Source of the DNA: Rhodospirillales bacterium BBD 1991-14 | Lineage (GTDB): Bacteria; Pseudomonadota; Alphaproteobacteria; Kiloniellales; Kiloniellaceae | DNA length: 64,000 nucleotides | Assembly (NCBI GenBank): GCA_001657395.1 | Contig: LYSY01000001.1 | Coordinates: 186,001-250,000, forward strand | Direction of reading: 5' to 3' | Shown: one piece after another, positions 9,737-18,985 of the stretch | Layout of the letters: each line of letters opens with the position of its first letter | How positions within the stretch are numbered: the first letter of the stretch is position 1 | The notes under the pieces: model-generated | What the model was told of the DNA's origin: nothing | Database searches by the model: none | The model's input: only the letters and a program-made list of their open reading frames with translations | Program-made: the position numbers and the translations under genes

Positions 9737-11539
9737 CTAGCCCGCGTCGGCGATTTCGCCGAGAAAGACATCGGCGAAGTCCCGCAGTTTGGCGGTGCCG
9801 ACGCCGTTGACGGCGGCGAATTCGCTGTGGCTGCGCGGGCGCCGCCGGGCCATGTCGGCCAGGGCCTTGTCGGGGAAGATGACGTAGGCGGGAACGCCGC
9901 GCTCCTTGGCGAGGCGCAGGCGCAGTTCCTTGAGCCGGCCGAGCAGGGAGTTCTCCTCCGGTGTCAGGGCCGTTTCCGGTGCCTGCTTTCGGGTTCGCGG
10001 CTTGCGGCCGTGGGTGGCGACCCGGTCCGGGCGGTAATGGAAGGCTTCCGCGCCGGCCAGGAGGGCGCGGCCCTTGGCGGTGATCTTCAGGCCGCCGTAT
10101 CCGGCAATGTCGAGCTGAAGGAAGCCGGCGGCCACAAGCTGGCGGATCAGGGAGCGCCAGGCCTCCTTCTTGCCGTCCGCCCCGGCGCCGAAGCCTGCAA
10201 GGTTGTCGTGGCCAGACTTCACGACCTTTTCGGTTGCCGTGCCCCGCAGGATGTCGACGATATGGGCGACGCCGAAGCGCTGGCCGGTTTGCTCGATGAC
10301 GGCCAGGATCTGCCGGCCCTCCGCAGTCCCGTCGCTAAGATCCACCGGGTTGCGGCAGAGATCGCAGTTGCCGCAGGGTTCCAGGTCTTCACCGAAGTAG
10401 TTCAGCAGCAGGCGCCGCCGGCAGGTGGGGGACTCGCAGTAGCCGATCAGGGCGTCGAGGCGCTGGTGCTCGCGCCGGCGCCGGTCGTCGCTGCTTTCTT
10501 CCTGCTCGATGAAGACCCGGCGCATGCGGATGTCGTCCAGGCCGTAGAGCATCTGCGCCTCGGCAGGCAGGCCGTCCCGGCCCGCGCGGCCGATCTCCTG
10601 GTAGTAGGCCTCTACCGATGCCGGGAGGTCGCAGTGGAAGACGAAGCGCACATCCGGCTTGTCGATGCCCATCCCAAAGGCAATGGTCGCGACCATCACC
10701 ACGCCATCTTCGGTCATGAAGGCGTTCTGGTTTGCATCCCGGGCTTCCTTGTCCATCCCGGCGTGATAGGCCAGCGCCTTGATGCCGTTTTCCACCAGAA
10801 AGGCCGCGGCTTCCTCGGTCTTGCGCCGGGACAGGCAGTAGACGATGCCGCTGACGCTGTCGTGGCGCCGGAGGAACGTCAGCAACTGGCTCTTCCACTG
10901 CTGCTTCACCTCGACGCCGAGCTGCAGGTTCGGGCGGTCGAAGCCCAGTACGAAGCTTTCAGCGTCTCCGCCGAACAGCTTGTCGACGATGTCATTTCGC
11001 GTGGTGGCATCCGCGGTCGCCGTCAGGGCAGCAATGGGAGCCCCGGGAAAGATGTCCCTAAGCTGCGCCAGGTCCTCGTACTCCGGGCGGAAGGCCGGGC
11101 CCCATTGGGAGATGCAGTGCGCCTCGTCGACGGCGATGAGCCGCACGTCCAGCCGCTTGAGGGCAGCCAGCATGCGCTCTGTCATCAGGCGCTCCGGCGC
11201 CAGGTAGAGCAGGCGGGTCTCGCCCGCCGCGACGCGCCGCCAGGAAGCCACGTTGTCGGCGCGCGGGCGCGCCGAGTTGATGGTTTCCGCCTCGACCCCG
11301 GCCAGGCGCAGGGCGGCGACCTGGTCCTGCATCAGGGCAACCAATGGCGAGACCACGACCGTGAGGCCGCCCCGCGCCAGGGCCGGCACCTGAAAGCAGA
11401 GCGACTTCCCGGCCCCGGTCGGCATGACGGCGAGGGCCGAACGCCCGGCCAGCAGGGTGTCGATGATCTCCGCCTGTCCCGGGCGGAAGCTGTCGAATCC
11501 AAAGACGTCCTTGAGTATCAGCGCTTTCTGGTCGCTCAC
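9737..11539 (-). CDS. recQ: ATP-dependent DNA helicase RecQ
   Basis: 3'-5' DNA helicase acting in recombination and replication repair, 600 residues, normal length. Motifs in order: PTGAGKSLCFQ (Walker A), VDEAHCISQWG (DEAH box), YYQEIGRAGRDG (motif VI), a zinc-binding RQC region with CESPTCRR and CGNCDLC, and a C-terminal HRDC domain. It is convergent with ureG. About 200 bases upstream hold its presumed promoter; no obvious hexamers were picked out. Confidence 0.97.
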   Translation of the reverse strand: MSDQKALILKDVFGFDSFRPGQAEIIDTLLAGRSALAVMPTGAGKSLCFQVPALARGGLTVVVSPLVALMQDQVAALRLAGVEAETINSARPRADNVASWRRVAAGETRLLYLAPERLMTERMLAALKRLDVRLIAVDEAHCISQWGPAFRPEYEDLAQLRDIFPGAPIAALTATADATTRNDIVDKLFGGDAESFVLGFDRPNLQLGVEVKQQWKSQLLTFLRRHDSVSGIVYCLSRRKTEEAAAFLVENGIKALAYHAGMDKEARDANQNAFMTEDGVVMVATIAFGMGIDKPDVRFVFHCDLPASVEAYYQEIGRAGRDGLPAEAQMLYGLDDIRMRRVFIEQEESSDDRRRREHQRLDALIGYCESPTCRRRLLLNYFGEDLEPCGNCDLCRNPVDLSDGTAEGRQILAVIEQTGQRFGVAHIVDILRGTATEKVVKSGHDNLAGFGAGADGKKEAWRSLIRQLVAAGFLQLDIAGYGGLKITAKGRALLAGAEAFHYRPDRVATHGRKPRTRKQAPETALTPEENSLLGRLKELRLRLAKERGVPAYVIFPDKALADMARRRPRSHSEFAAVNGVGTAKLRDFADVFLGEIADAG

Positions 11540-11743
11540 GCGTACCCCGCAACGTCGAAGGTGGCAGGGTGACAGTCCACCAGCGCAGGGGTCCCGTGTC
11601 GGCTTGCGAATCGAGAGGGCCGGATCAGCATGACCCGACGTTCATGCCTGCGCCCCGGCCGGGCCTCAACCCTTTTTGCTGTGGGTAACAGGGATCGGCG
11701 CGACGGCGCCGCGCTCGGCCCCGCCATGCGGACGCAAAGGGGG

Positions 11744-12940
11744 CTATTCTGCCCCTTCCGTGTCCCCCTCGGCATCGTCGTCCACCTCGATGACGGAGAT
11801 CGGCTGCTTCAGCTTCTTCAGTTTGTTGTACTGCTTCAGCTTCTCGATCATGGCGGGCGAAAGGCGGTGCCCGCTGGCGAGGACCAGAACATCAGCCTCG
11901 GTGACGACATCGGCGGCCAGCTTGTGGGTTTCCTTGAGCTGAAAGAGCTCGACCTGTTGGACCTCTGGCTCCGCCGAGGCGTCGCCGCTGCTGTCTTCCG
12001 CAGGGACCAGGCAGGCCTGGGCCGCCTTCAGGATCTCGGGGTCGTAGTGCGCACCATCCCTGGCCAGGGTCTCGAAGGCTGCGCTGCTGGGCCACTCGCC
12101 CGTCGTCGCCCGCGCAAGGTCGGAGAGCACGCGCAGGACCCGTGCCTCCATCGGCAGCGCCTCGCCCTTCTTGCCGTCACCGGGAAAACCGCTGCCGTCG
12201 AAGCCCGCGGACTGGTAGTAGACGGCATCCGCGACGGCTTCGAGCCGCGGGATGTTCTTGATCAGGTCGCGAGCGGTCTCCGGCGTCCGGGTCAGCATCT
12301 CGGCTTCCACGTCGCTGAGCTTCTCCCCGTCGCGCAGCTTCTGGCTCACTTCCCTGGGCAGGGTGATGCGGCCGATTCCATGCAGCATGATGGACATGTT
12401 CAGAGCCCAGCCGTCGCGCAGCTTCATGAAGCGCGCCAGCATGCGCGCCCAGAGCTGCAGGCGGGCCGTCTCCTTGAACGCCTCGGGGTCGTTCAGCGAG
12501 AGCACGTCGACCAGCACCTTGATGCTGCCAGCCAGGGTTTTTTCCAGCAGTTCCCGTTCGGCGGCGATCAGCCGGTACTGCTGCTGGGCCGCCTCCACGG
12601 CAACGGCGAGGTCTTCCGGGCCGCAGGGCTTGGTCAGAAAGCGGAAGATGTGCCCTTCGTTGACGGCGTCCATGGCCGTTTTCTGGTCGGCATTGCCGGT
12701 CAGCATCATGCGGACCGTCAGCGGCGCCTTCTGCTTGACCTGGCGCAGAAAGCTGATGCCGTCCATCTCCGGCATCTGCTGGTCGCTGACCACGACGGCA
12801 AAGGGACCGTGCTGGTCGATCGCGTCCAGGCCGGCGGCGCCCCCTTCGGCGGTCTTCAGATCGAAGCGCTTGCGCAGGCCGCGCTTGAAGGCGCTCAGGA
12901 TCTGCGGATCGTCGTCGACGAAGAGGACCTTGTCGCTCAC
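11744..12940 (-). CDS. Response regulator with degenerate HD-GYP domain
   Basis: 398 residues. An N-terminal receiver domain has the acidic pocket FVDDD and phospho-acceptor D53 in SDQQMPEMDG. It is followed by an HD-GYP-like domain in which the metal site is lost: the HD pair reads HG (about 187-188) and the HHE region reads YYQS (about 241-244), although FDGSGFPG keeps the GYP-like loop. The tail after about 330 is acidic and low in complexity. It should not hydrolyse cyclic-di-GMP but may act by protein contact, as shown for HnoD of Shewanella. GTG start 12940 overlaps the stop of the upstream gene (GTGA). Confidence 0.85.
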   Translation of the reverse strand: MSDKVLFVDDDPQILSAFKRGLRKRFDLKTAEGGAAGLDAIDQHGPFAVVVSDQQMPEMDGISFLRQVKQKAPLTVRMMLTGNADQKTAMDAVNEGHIFRFLTKPCGPEDLAVAVEAAQQQYRLIAAERELLEKTLAGSIKVLVDVLSLNDPEAFKETARLQLWARMLARFMKLRDGWALNMSIMLHGIGRITLPREVSQKLRDGEKLSDVEAEMLTRTPETARDLIKNIPRLEAVADAVYYQSAGFDGSGFPGDGKKGEALPMEARVLRVLSDLARATTGEWPSSAAFETLARDGAHYDPEILKAAQACLVPAEDSSGDASAEPEVQQVELFQLKETHKLAADVVTEADVLVLASGHRLSPAMIEKLKQYNKLKKLKQPISVIEVDDDAEGDTEGAE

Positions 12941-14145
12941 GCTGCACTCCCGATACGGCGCCAGCCCTCGGCCCAATCGGCAATGTTCTCGGTGCAGCCC
13001 TGCTGGCCCAGAAAGTCCGTATCCAGGCGCGCGAGGACGGCGTCTGACGGCTCTCCGGCATCGCTGGCGCTGACGATACCCAGGGCGGCGTGGACCGCCA
13101 GAAGCGGCAGCCGCGCGTCTTCGTCTTGCTCTGGGACCCCGGGCTCGCGATGATGGCGGATCGCCTCGACAACCGCTGAGGGCATGCCCCAGGCTGCTGC
13201 AAGGTATGCCCCAAACACGACGTGGGAGGCGGCGAAGACCTCCCGCTCGGCATCGTCCGGCCCCTTGCCCTCGTCGACCAGGGCGGTGACACGGGCGTAG
13301 TGGTCACCGGCCTGATCGCAGAGCAGCAGGCGGCCGAGATTGTGGAGCAGGCCGGCGAGACGGGCCTGTTCGATTACCTGGGCAGAGGCGCCCCGCTGCT
13401 CGGCGATCCAGGCGGAGAGTTCGCTGACGCTGCGGGCCTGTGCGATCGCCCGCTCGTAGGCGGCGCGGCAGGGCCCCGAAGGAAAGGCGCTGACGAAGGA
13501 TTCGTTGATCAGCAGGGCGCGCAGAACGTCCCAGCCCAGCAGGTTCGCGGCTGCCCTGGGACTGAACACCGGGTCACCGATGCCAAAGTAGGCGGAATTC
13601 GCCAGCTGCATCACCTTTGCGGCGAGCGCCGGCTCGTCGGCGAAAAGTTCCACCGCCTGGTCGATGGTCGCAGATTCCGAGTCCAACAGGTCGGCGAGGG
13701 CATCGAAGGTGCTGCGCGAGGTCGCGAGACACCGCACGCCGGTCACCAGCGCCCCCATGTCGATATTCTCGAACTCGCTGCGCCGCCGCAGGCAATGGCT
13801 GATGACCGCGACAAGCCGCTCGCTGTTCGACGGCTTCGGAAAGAACTGGTGGCTCGTCACCACCGTACGGAACGTCGCCTCGGTGTCGGCTTCGCCGGAA
13901 AGGATGAAGCGCAACATCTGTGGATAGCGCTCCGCCACCTGGTCAAGCAGCTCCGCGCCCCCGACGCCCGGCATTTTCATGTCCGTAACAAGCACATCGT
14001 AGCTTTCCCCCTCAAGCGTCTTCAGTGCCTCCTCGCCGCCCTCGGCGAAGTCCATGGTCCATTCATTGCGCATGCTGCGCAGCATGCGGCGAAGCCCCTG
14101 AAGGATGTTGCTTTCATCGTCGACGAAGAGAATGCGCGGCTTCAT
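12937..14145 (-). CDS. Response regulator with HDOD output domain
   Basis: 402 residues: receiver domain with phospho-acceptor D55 in VTDMKMPG and the conserved lysine in FFPKPSN, then an HDOD domain (ATSRSTFDALADLLDS, VMQLANSAYFG, GLLHNLGRLLLCDQ) of the type that usually works as a protein-protein signalling module. It starts directly after the kinase stop and overlaps the downstream regulator by 4 bases, so both regulators are probably targets of the kinase. The specific output is not known. Confidence 0.87.
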   Translation of the reverse strand: MKPRILFVDDESNILQGLRRMLRSMRNEWTMDFAEGGEEALKTLEGESYDVLVTDMKMPGVGGAELLDQVAERYPQMLRFILSGEADTEATFRTVVTSHQFFPKPSNSERLVAVISHCLRRRSEFENIDMGALVTGVRCLATSRSTFDALADLLDSESATIDQAVELFADEPALAAKVMQLANSAYFGIGDPVFSPRAAANLLGWDVLRALLINESFVSAFPSGPCRAAYERAIAQARSVSELSAWIAEQRGASAQVIEQARLAGLLHNLGRLLLCDQAGDHYARVTALVDEGKGPDDAEREVFAASHVVFGAYLAAAWGMPSAVVEAIRHHREPGVPEQDEDARLPLLAVHAALGIVSASDAGEPSDAVLARLDTDFLGQQGCTENIADWAEGWRRIGSAA

Positions 14146-15519
14146 CTAGACAGCCTCCTTCAGGGTCTCGGCCTCCCCAACCGGCAAATGAATGATGAAC
14201 GTGGTGCCGACGCCGACCTCGGACTCTACCGAGATGGTTCCATCGTGCTTCTGCGTGATGCTGCTGTAGGCGATCGACAGCCCCTGGCCGGTCCCCTTGC
14301 CGACGCCCTTGGTCGTGAAGAAGGGATCGAAGATCTGCTTCCTGTGTTCCTCGGAAATGCCGCAGCCGGTATCGCTGATGCGGATCTCGGCCATGTCGCC
14401 GCGCTGCAGCGTCTCGATGGTGATCTTGCCCAGATCTTCCTTGTTCAGGCTTTCGATCGCGTGTGCGGCGTTGATCACCATGTTCAGAATGACCTGGTTC
14501 AATTCGCCCGGCAGGCAGGGAACCATGGGCAGGCTGTCAGCGAACTTCGTCTCCACCTCGGCGATGTACTTCCACTCGTTGCGGGCGACCGTCAGGGTGG
14601 TGTCGATGGCCTTGTTCAGATCGACCAGGCTCTTTTCCGCGGTGCCCGGGTGCGAGAATTCCTTGATCGCGGTGACGATCTTGCTGATCCGCGCAACGCC
14701 ATCCAGGCCCTGCGCGATGGAGGTCGGAACCTCCTCTTTCAGGAAGTCGATGTCGGCGTCTTCCTGGCAGGCCTTCACGGTGGCGATCTCGTCGCCCAGC
14801 ACGCCGGCGGCTTCGGCTGCCTTCAGCAGGGTCTCTTGCGCTTCCAGCACCTTCATCAGATCGGTGAAGGCGTCTTTCAGGAAGTGACCGTTGTCGCTGA
14901 CGTACTGAACCGGCGTATTGATTTCATGGGCGATGCCGCTTGCCAGGGTGCCGAGGGACTCCAGCTTCTGCGCCTGACTCAGCTCCTGTTCGAGCTTGGC
15001 CCGCCTCTCCTCGGCTTCCTTGCGGGCGGAGACATCCTTGAGGATCCAGACCGTGAAGGTGCTGCCGTCCATGTCGAGCTGGGTGATGGACAGTTCCATC
15101 GGAAAGGTCGCGCCGCTTTTGCGCTGGCCGACAGACTCAATGGATTTGTCGGAGGTGTTCAGTTCCTGGTGGAGCTCCGAAACGGCATCGTATCCATGCG
15201 CGGCATCGCGGGTCTCCGGGCTGAACAGCTCGAAGAAGTCGGTTCCCAGCATTTCTTCCTTCGACATTTCGAAGGTCAACTCGGCCACCCGGTTGGCGCG
15301 GATGATCTGATCCTTCTCGTCGACCAGGAAGATCGAAGCCATGGCGTGGTCGAGGACTGCCTGAAGCTGCTGCGACTGAGCCTTGATGAGCTGGGCGGAC
15401 TTGGAGACCTGTTCGCTGGCCAGGTAGAGGTCGCGGCTCTTTGTTTCAAGCAGGGACTCGGCCTGCCGCCGCGCGATCTTCTCGCGCGCCAGACGCTTCT
15501 TGAGAACGTCCGTGTCCAT
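14146..15519 (-). CDS. PAS-domain sensor histidine kinase, likely H-NOX partner
   Basis: 457 residues with no membrane segment, so cytosolic. An N-terminal coiled coil (about 1-55) precedes a PAS domain (about 55-165), then the phospho-acceptor helix with H in SGIAHEINTPVQYV, N box LNQVILNMVINAAHAIE, G1 SDTGCGIS and G2 GKGTGQGLSIAY. All catalytic motifs are present. It sits between the H-NOX gene (3 bases) and the HDOD regulator (0 bases), the layout of H-NOX-regulated kinases (HnoK type). Confidence 0.9.
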   Translation of the reverse strand: MDTDVLKKRLAREKIARRQAESLLETKSRDLYLASEQVSKSAQLIKAQSQQLQAVLDHAMASIFLVDEKDQIIRANRVAELTFEMSKEEMLGTDFFELFSPETRDAAHGYDAVSELHQELNTSDKSIESVGQRKSGATFPMELSITQLDMDGSTFTVWILKDVSARKEAEERRAKLEQELSQAQKLESLGTLASGIAHEINTPVQYVSDNGHFLKDAFTDLMKVLEAQETLLKAAEAAGVLGDEIATVKACQEDADIDFLKEEVPTSIAQGLDGVARISKIVTAIKEFSHPGTAEKSLVDLNKAIDTTLTVARNEWKYIAEVETKFADSLPMVPCLPGELNQVILNMVINAAHAIESLNKEDLGKITIETLQRGDMAEIRISDTGCGISEEHRKQIFDPFFTTKGVGKGTGQGLSIAYSSITQKHDGTISVESEVGVGTTFIIHLPVGEAETLKEAV

Positions 15520-15522
15520 ATC

Positions 15523-16065
15523 CTAAGCCGCCTTCGTCAGAAGGAACCGAACGCTGCTGCCGCTGTCGTCGATGTCCTGGCGTTCGACGCTCATCTTCTC
15601 GCCGAAGTAATCGATACAGCCCAGGATCAGGCCGTGCGCCGCATCGGCCAGGCAGCGCTGTGACTCGTAGATGACTTCAAGCGTGTCGTCGCCCTGGCGT
15701 GTGGCGGTGATCAGAGGCGGCTTGGAATCGCTGTAGAGCTTGCGGACCTCTGCGTGAACGATGCTCTCCACGCCTTCAAGGAAGGTGAAGGCATCCTTGA
15801 CCCCGGAGAAGAAGCGGGGGTAGGTGCGCACGAAGCGCTCGAAGAGGTAGAACCCGTAGGCGCGGACGAGGTCGGTGACCGGTGTATCGGTCTCCTTGCT
15901 CAACTGGACCACCAGTTGAACGAGCTCGGTGTGGTCGTAGGTCCCGATCGTCGTGTAGGCGCAGCCCGAAGAGACATCGACCTGATCGATGATGCGCTCG
16001 GTCAGATCAGGCGAAAACTTCTGGTCCACCATCTCCAGAAACTCGGTGAAGAGTATGCCCTTCAT
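15523..16065 (-). CDS. H-NOX haem nitric oxide-binding protein
   Basis: 180 residues, the usual stand-alone H-NOX length. It begins MKGILFTEFLEMV and has the proximal haem ligand H104 in IVHAEVRKLYSDSKPP and the porphyrin-binding Y-x-S-x-R motif (Y133, S135, R137). The position matching the oxygen-stabilising Tyr140 of the Caldanaerobacter protein is alanine (A142), so it should bind NO and exclude O2. It is the first gene of the four-gene operon and presumably controls the kinase. Confidence 0.93.
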   Translation of the reverse strand: MKGILFTEFLEMVDQKFSPDLTERIIDQVDVSSGCAYTTIGTYDHTELVQLVVQLSKETDTPVTDLVRAYGFYLFERFVRTYPRFFSGVKDAFTFLEGVESIVHAEVRKLYSDSKPPLITATRQGDDTLEVIYESQRCLADAAHGLILGCIDYFGEKMSVERQDIDDSGSSVRFLLTKAA

Positions 16066-16351
16066 GGTAGCGTTTCTCCCGTCAGCTCCAGCGGGTGCCG
16101 GGTTGCCCCGCCACGCCCAACCCTTGGCCCTGGGCCTCCGGAAACAGCAGTGATGAGCACCCAGTCTGCAGGCGCGAGGAGAAAATCCCTCCCTTCACCT
16201 GCGCTTCTGATGAGGAACTATCGACAGTAATTCTAGACAAAACGTTAATTCTCTTAGGTTGAAAATTATCAAAATGATTATCTATAGAGGGTTGAGTCGC
16301 ACAGGGGTGCGGCCTGGGCGTGCTGCTGATTTTGCTGGAGCGGGATGGCCG
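16066..16351. other. AT-rich intergenic region upstream of the H-NOX operon
   Basis: 286 bases between the H-NOX start (minus strand) and the LysR stop. The part from about 16205 to 16300 is clearly AT-richer than its surroundings and probably holds the H-NOX operon promoter. On the minus strand a TTGATA hexamer is followed 17 bases on by ATTAAC, a weak match only. No gene seen. Confidence 0.4.
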
Positions 16352-17233
16352 TCAGGCGGCTGCGGCGCTGCCATAAACCCCGCGCAGAGCCTCGACAAGG
16401 GGGGCGACGAGATGCCGCTTCGGGCAGTCGCTGCGCAGGCTGACGGCCAGGTGCCGCAGCACGGGGGGTGAACCGAAGGCGCGGACGCGGATGTCCTCAG
16501 GAAACCCGCTGCCCGCGGCGGCGGCGGGGACGATGGAGACCCCGAGCCGCTGGCGCACCAGCGAGACCACCGCTTCCAGGGTGTCGATCTCCATACGGGA
16601 GTTCACCGCGATCTTGCGCCGCTGCAACTCTCCGTCGATCAGCCGTGCCACTCGGGCCTGGCGGCTGAAGCGCACATAGGGCTCCGAGGCCAGGACCTTG
16701 GTGACGTCGCGTCCCTTGATGTCGCGATGGGCGATCAGAACCAGCGGCTCGCTGCAGATCCGGTGGCTGACGAGGTCCGAGTCTCCCGGTGCAGCCTCCG
16801 TCACGATTGCGCAGTCAAGGGTTCGACGGCGCAGCCGCTCCTCAAGATCGTGCGACAGTCCGGTGGTGAGGCGCACCGAGACCTCGGGCCGCTCCGTCTG
16901 CAGCCGGCGCAGCGCGGCGGGCACTGACGAGGCCACGGCCGTATGGACGGCGCCGACACGCAACACGCCCCGCGCCGGATCCCGCGAGAGGCTTTCGCTC
17001 AGCGCCTCCCAATGGGCGATCACCTCGCGGGCGCGGCTCACGAAGTCCCGGCCTTCCTCGGTCAGCTGCGGCGGCCGGCTGCGGCGGTCGAACAGCGTGA
17101 TGCCGATCTCGTCTTCCAGGGCGCGCAACTGGAGGCTGACGGCCGAGAGGGAGAGGCCAAGCTGGGCGCTGGCTTCCGCGAAGCTGCCGCAGTCCGCCGC
17201 GGCGATCAGGGTGTAGAGCGACTTAACGTCCAT
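16352..17233 (-). CDS. LysR-type transcriptional regulator
   Basis: 293 residues. N-terminal winged helix-turn-helix (GSFAEASAQLGLSLSAVSLQLRALE) followed by a periplasmic-binding-like effector domain. It is divergent from the TPP/fumarate-reductase/fumarase operon across 117 bases, so it most likely regulates that operon in response to a substrate or intermediate. Effector unknown. Confidence 0.9.
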   Translation of the reverse strand: MDVKSLYTLIAAADCGSFAEASAQLGLSLSAVSLQLRALEDEIGITLFDRRSRPPQLTEEGRDFVSRAREVIAHWEALSESLSRDPARGVLRVGAVHTAVASSVPAALRRLQTERPEVSVRLTTGLSHDLEERLRRRTLDCAIVTEAAPGDSDLVSHRICSEPLVLIAHRDIKGRDVTKVLASEPYVRFSRQARVARLIDGELQRRKIAVNSRMEIDTLEAVVSLVRQRLGVSIVPAAAAGSGFPEDIRVRAFGSPPVLRHLAVSLRSDCPKRHLVAPLVEALRGVYGSAAAA

Positions 17234-17282
17234 GCTGGGCCGAGGCTGCTTGTTTTCCTGTTTTTCTAAACTTAGTTAGCTC

Positions 17283-17310
17283 TTGATTGAGATTTGCAAA
17301 AGCATAGACT
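17283..17310 (+). promoter_or_regulatory. Candidate sigma-70-type promoter for the TPP-enzyme operon
   Basis: TTGATT (17283-17288), 16-base spacer, TAGACT (17305-17310), in an AT-richer stretch 40 bases before the ATG at 17351. GGGAG precedes the ATG. The divergent LysR regulator would bind around here. Confidence 0.35.
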
Positions 17311-17350
17311 GGCTGCAAGCAGAACGAAACAGTCTTTGTGCAGGGAGCAA

Positions 17351-18985
17351 ATGCCGATGCGCGGTGCGGATCATTTGGCGGGCGCCATGGCGCAGGCCGG
17401 CGTCGACGTGGTCTTCTCGCTTTCAGGCAACCAGATCATGCCGCTCTACGATGCGCTGATCGACCCGGGCATCCGTATCGTTCACAGCCGTCACGAGGCG
17501 GCGGCCGTCTTCATGGCCGATGCCTATGCACAGGTGTCGGGCCGTATCGGCGTTGCCCTGGTGACGGCCGCCCCGGGCTTCGGCAATGCGCTGGGCGCGC
17601 TCTATACCGCCGCCATGTCGGAAAGCCCGGTGATCTTCCTGTCCGGTGATTCACCGGTCGGACTGGACGGGAAGGGGGCCTTCCAGGAGTTTCCGCAGGG
17701 CGCGGCGGCGCGCCCCTTTGTGAAGGCCAGTGAGCGCGTACAGAATGCCGGCGACCTCGCCCCGGCCTTTGCCAGAGCCGTCCGGCTGGCCAGGGCCGGC
17801 CGTCCCGGTCCGGTGCATCTCGCGCTGCCCTTCGATGTCTTGAAGGCGGAGGTGGGCCCGGCGGTGCCGATGACCTCCGCGGACTTTGCTGCGCCGGTGC
17901 GCAGCGCCGACCCCGAGATGCTCGCAGCCATCCAGGCACGGCTAGCGGCTTTCGAGCGCCCCTTGTTGCTCGCCGGTCCCAGCCTGAACGTCCTGCGTGG
18001 CGGCGACCGCCTGGCGAAGCTTGGCGAAGTGCTCGACCTTCCGGCCATTGCGCTGGAAAGCCCGCGGGGCCTGCGGGATCCGGCTCTGGGCGCCTTTGCC
18101 GAGGTGCTGGCCACCGCGGACTGTCTCTTCTTCGTCGGCAAAGCGACCGACTTCATGTCCGGCTTTGGCGGGATGGCGCAGTCTTCTGCCGCACCTGTGA
18201 TCCTGGTTGACCCTGACGCCACCGCGATCACGCGGGCCAGGGAGACGCTGGGCGGGCGCCTCGAGCTTACGGCGATCGCCGATCCCGGTCCCGTAGCGGC
18301 AGCCCTGACGGCGGCCGGCGGTGGCGGCGAGGCGCGCGCCGCCTGGCGCCGGGAGGTGGCCGATGCGCTGGCCTGCCGCGCGGAGCCGGAGCACACCAAG
18401 GCCATTCACGCCGCCGAGGTCGGTGCCGCGGTGCAGTCCGCCTTGCAAGGCAGCGCCGATGCGATCCTCATCTGCGACGGCGGGGAGTTCGGTCAGTGGA
18501 TACAGGCGACGACCCGCATTCCCCGTCGGATCATCAACGGGCCCTCCGGCGCTATCGGTGCGGCGCTGCCTTATGCCATCGGCGCCAGACTTGCGCAGCC
18601 CGATGCGCCGCTGGTCGCCCTGATGGGCGACGGGACTGCGGGCTTTCATCTCAGCGAGTTCGAAACGGCGGCGCGTGAACGGACCGCCTTTGCGGTCATC
18701 GTCGGCAACGACGCCCGCTGGAACGCCGAGCAGGTGATCCAGGTCCGCGACTATGGCGCGCAGCGCAAGATCGGCTGCGATCTGCTGCCCGGCGCACGCT
18801 ACGACAAGGCGGCCGAGGCGCTCGGCTGCCGGGGCTTTCATGTAACCGAGGCCGGGCAGCTGCAGGGCGCACTCGCCGATGCGCTGTCCGGCGGTGCGCC
18901 GGCCTGCATCGATGTCGCGATCGCACCGCAGGCGGCGCCCAGCGTGTCGCGCAGGTCCCCGGAACCCGTGAAAGCGCCGGCATGA
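17351..18985 (+). CDS. Thiamine diphosphate-dependent enzyme, acetolactate synthase-like
   Basis: 544 residues from ATG 17351, chosen for the GGGAG just upstream. Three-domain architecture of the acetolactate synthase/2-hydroxyacyl-CoA lyase/oxalyl-CoA decarboxylase family: catalytic glutamate in SRHEAAAVFMADAY (E49), KGAFQEFPQ, and the C-terminal TPP motif GDGTAGFHLSEFE to GNDARWN. The substrate cannot be read from sequence. It is the first gene of an operon with a fumarate-reductase-like complex and a fumarase-like hydratase, which points to dicarboxylate or 2-oxoacid catabolism rather than branched-chain amino acid synthesis. The stop overlaps the next ATG. Confidence 0.85.
   Translation: MPMRGADHLAGAMAQAGVDVVFSLSGNQIMPLYDALIDPGIRIVHSRHEAAAVFMADAYAQVSGRIGVALVTAAPGFGNALGALYTAAMSESPVIFLSGDSPVGLDGKGAFQEFPQGAAARPFVKASERVQNAGDLAPAFARAVRLARAGRPGPVHLALPFDVLKAEVGPAVPMTSADFAAPVRSADPEMLAAIQARLAAFERPLLLAGPSLNVLRGGDRLAKLGEVLDLPAIALESPRGLRDPALGAFAEVLATADCLFFVGKATDFMSGFGGMAQSSAAPVILVDPDATAITRARETLGGRLELTAIADPGPVAAALTAAGGGGEARAAWRREVADALACRAEPEHTKAIHAAEVGAAVQSALQGSADAILICDGGEFGQWIQATTRIPRRIINGPSGAIGAALPYAIGARLAQPDAPLVALMGDGTAGFHLSEFETAARERTAFAVIVGNDARWNAEQVIQVRDYGAQRKIGCDLLPGARYDKAAEALGCRGFHVTEAGQLQGALADALSGGAPACIDVAIAPQAAPSVSRRSPEPVKAPA

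Noticed and set aside
11630-13153. Plus-strand open frame of about 507 codons antisense to the degenerate HD-GYP gene
   Set aside because: Composition typical of an antisense shadow; no start signal or domain seen.
13222-15663. Long plus-strand open frame (813 codons) across the signalling genes
   Set aside because: It runs antisense to three genes with clear receiver, HDOD and kinase motifs and has no motif of its own.
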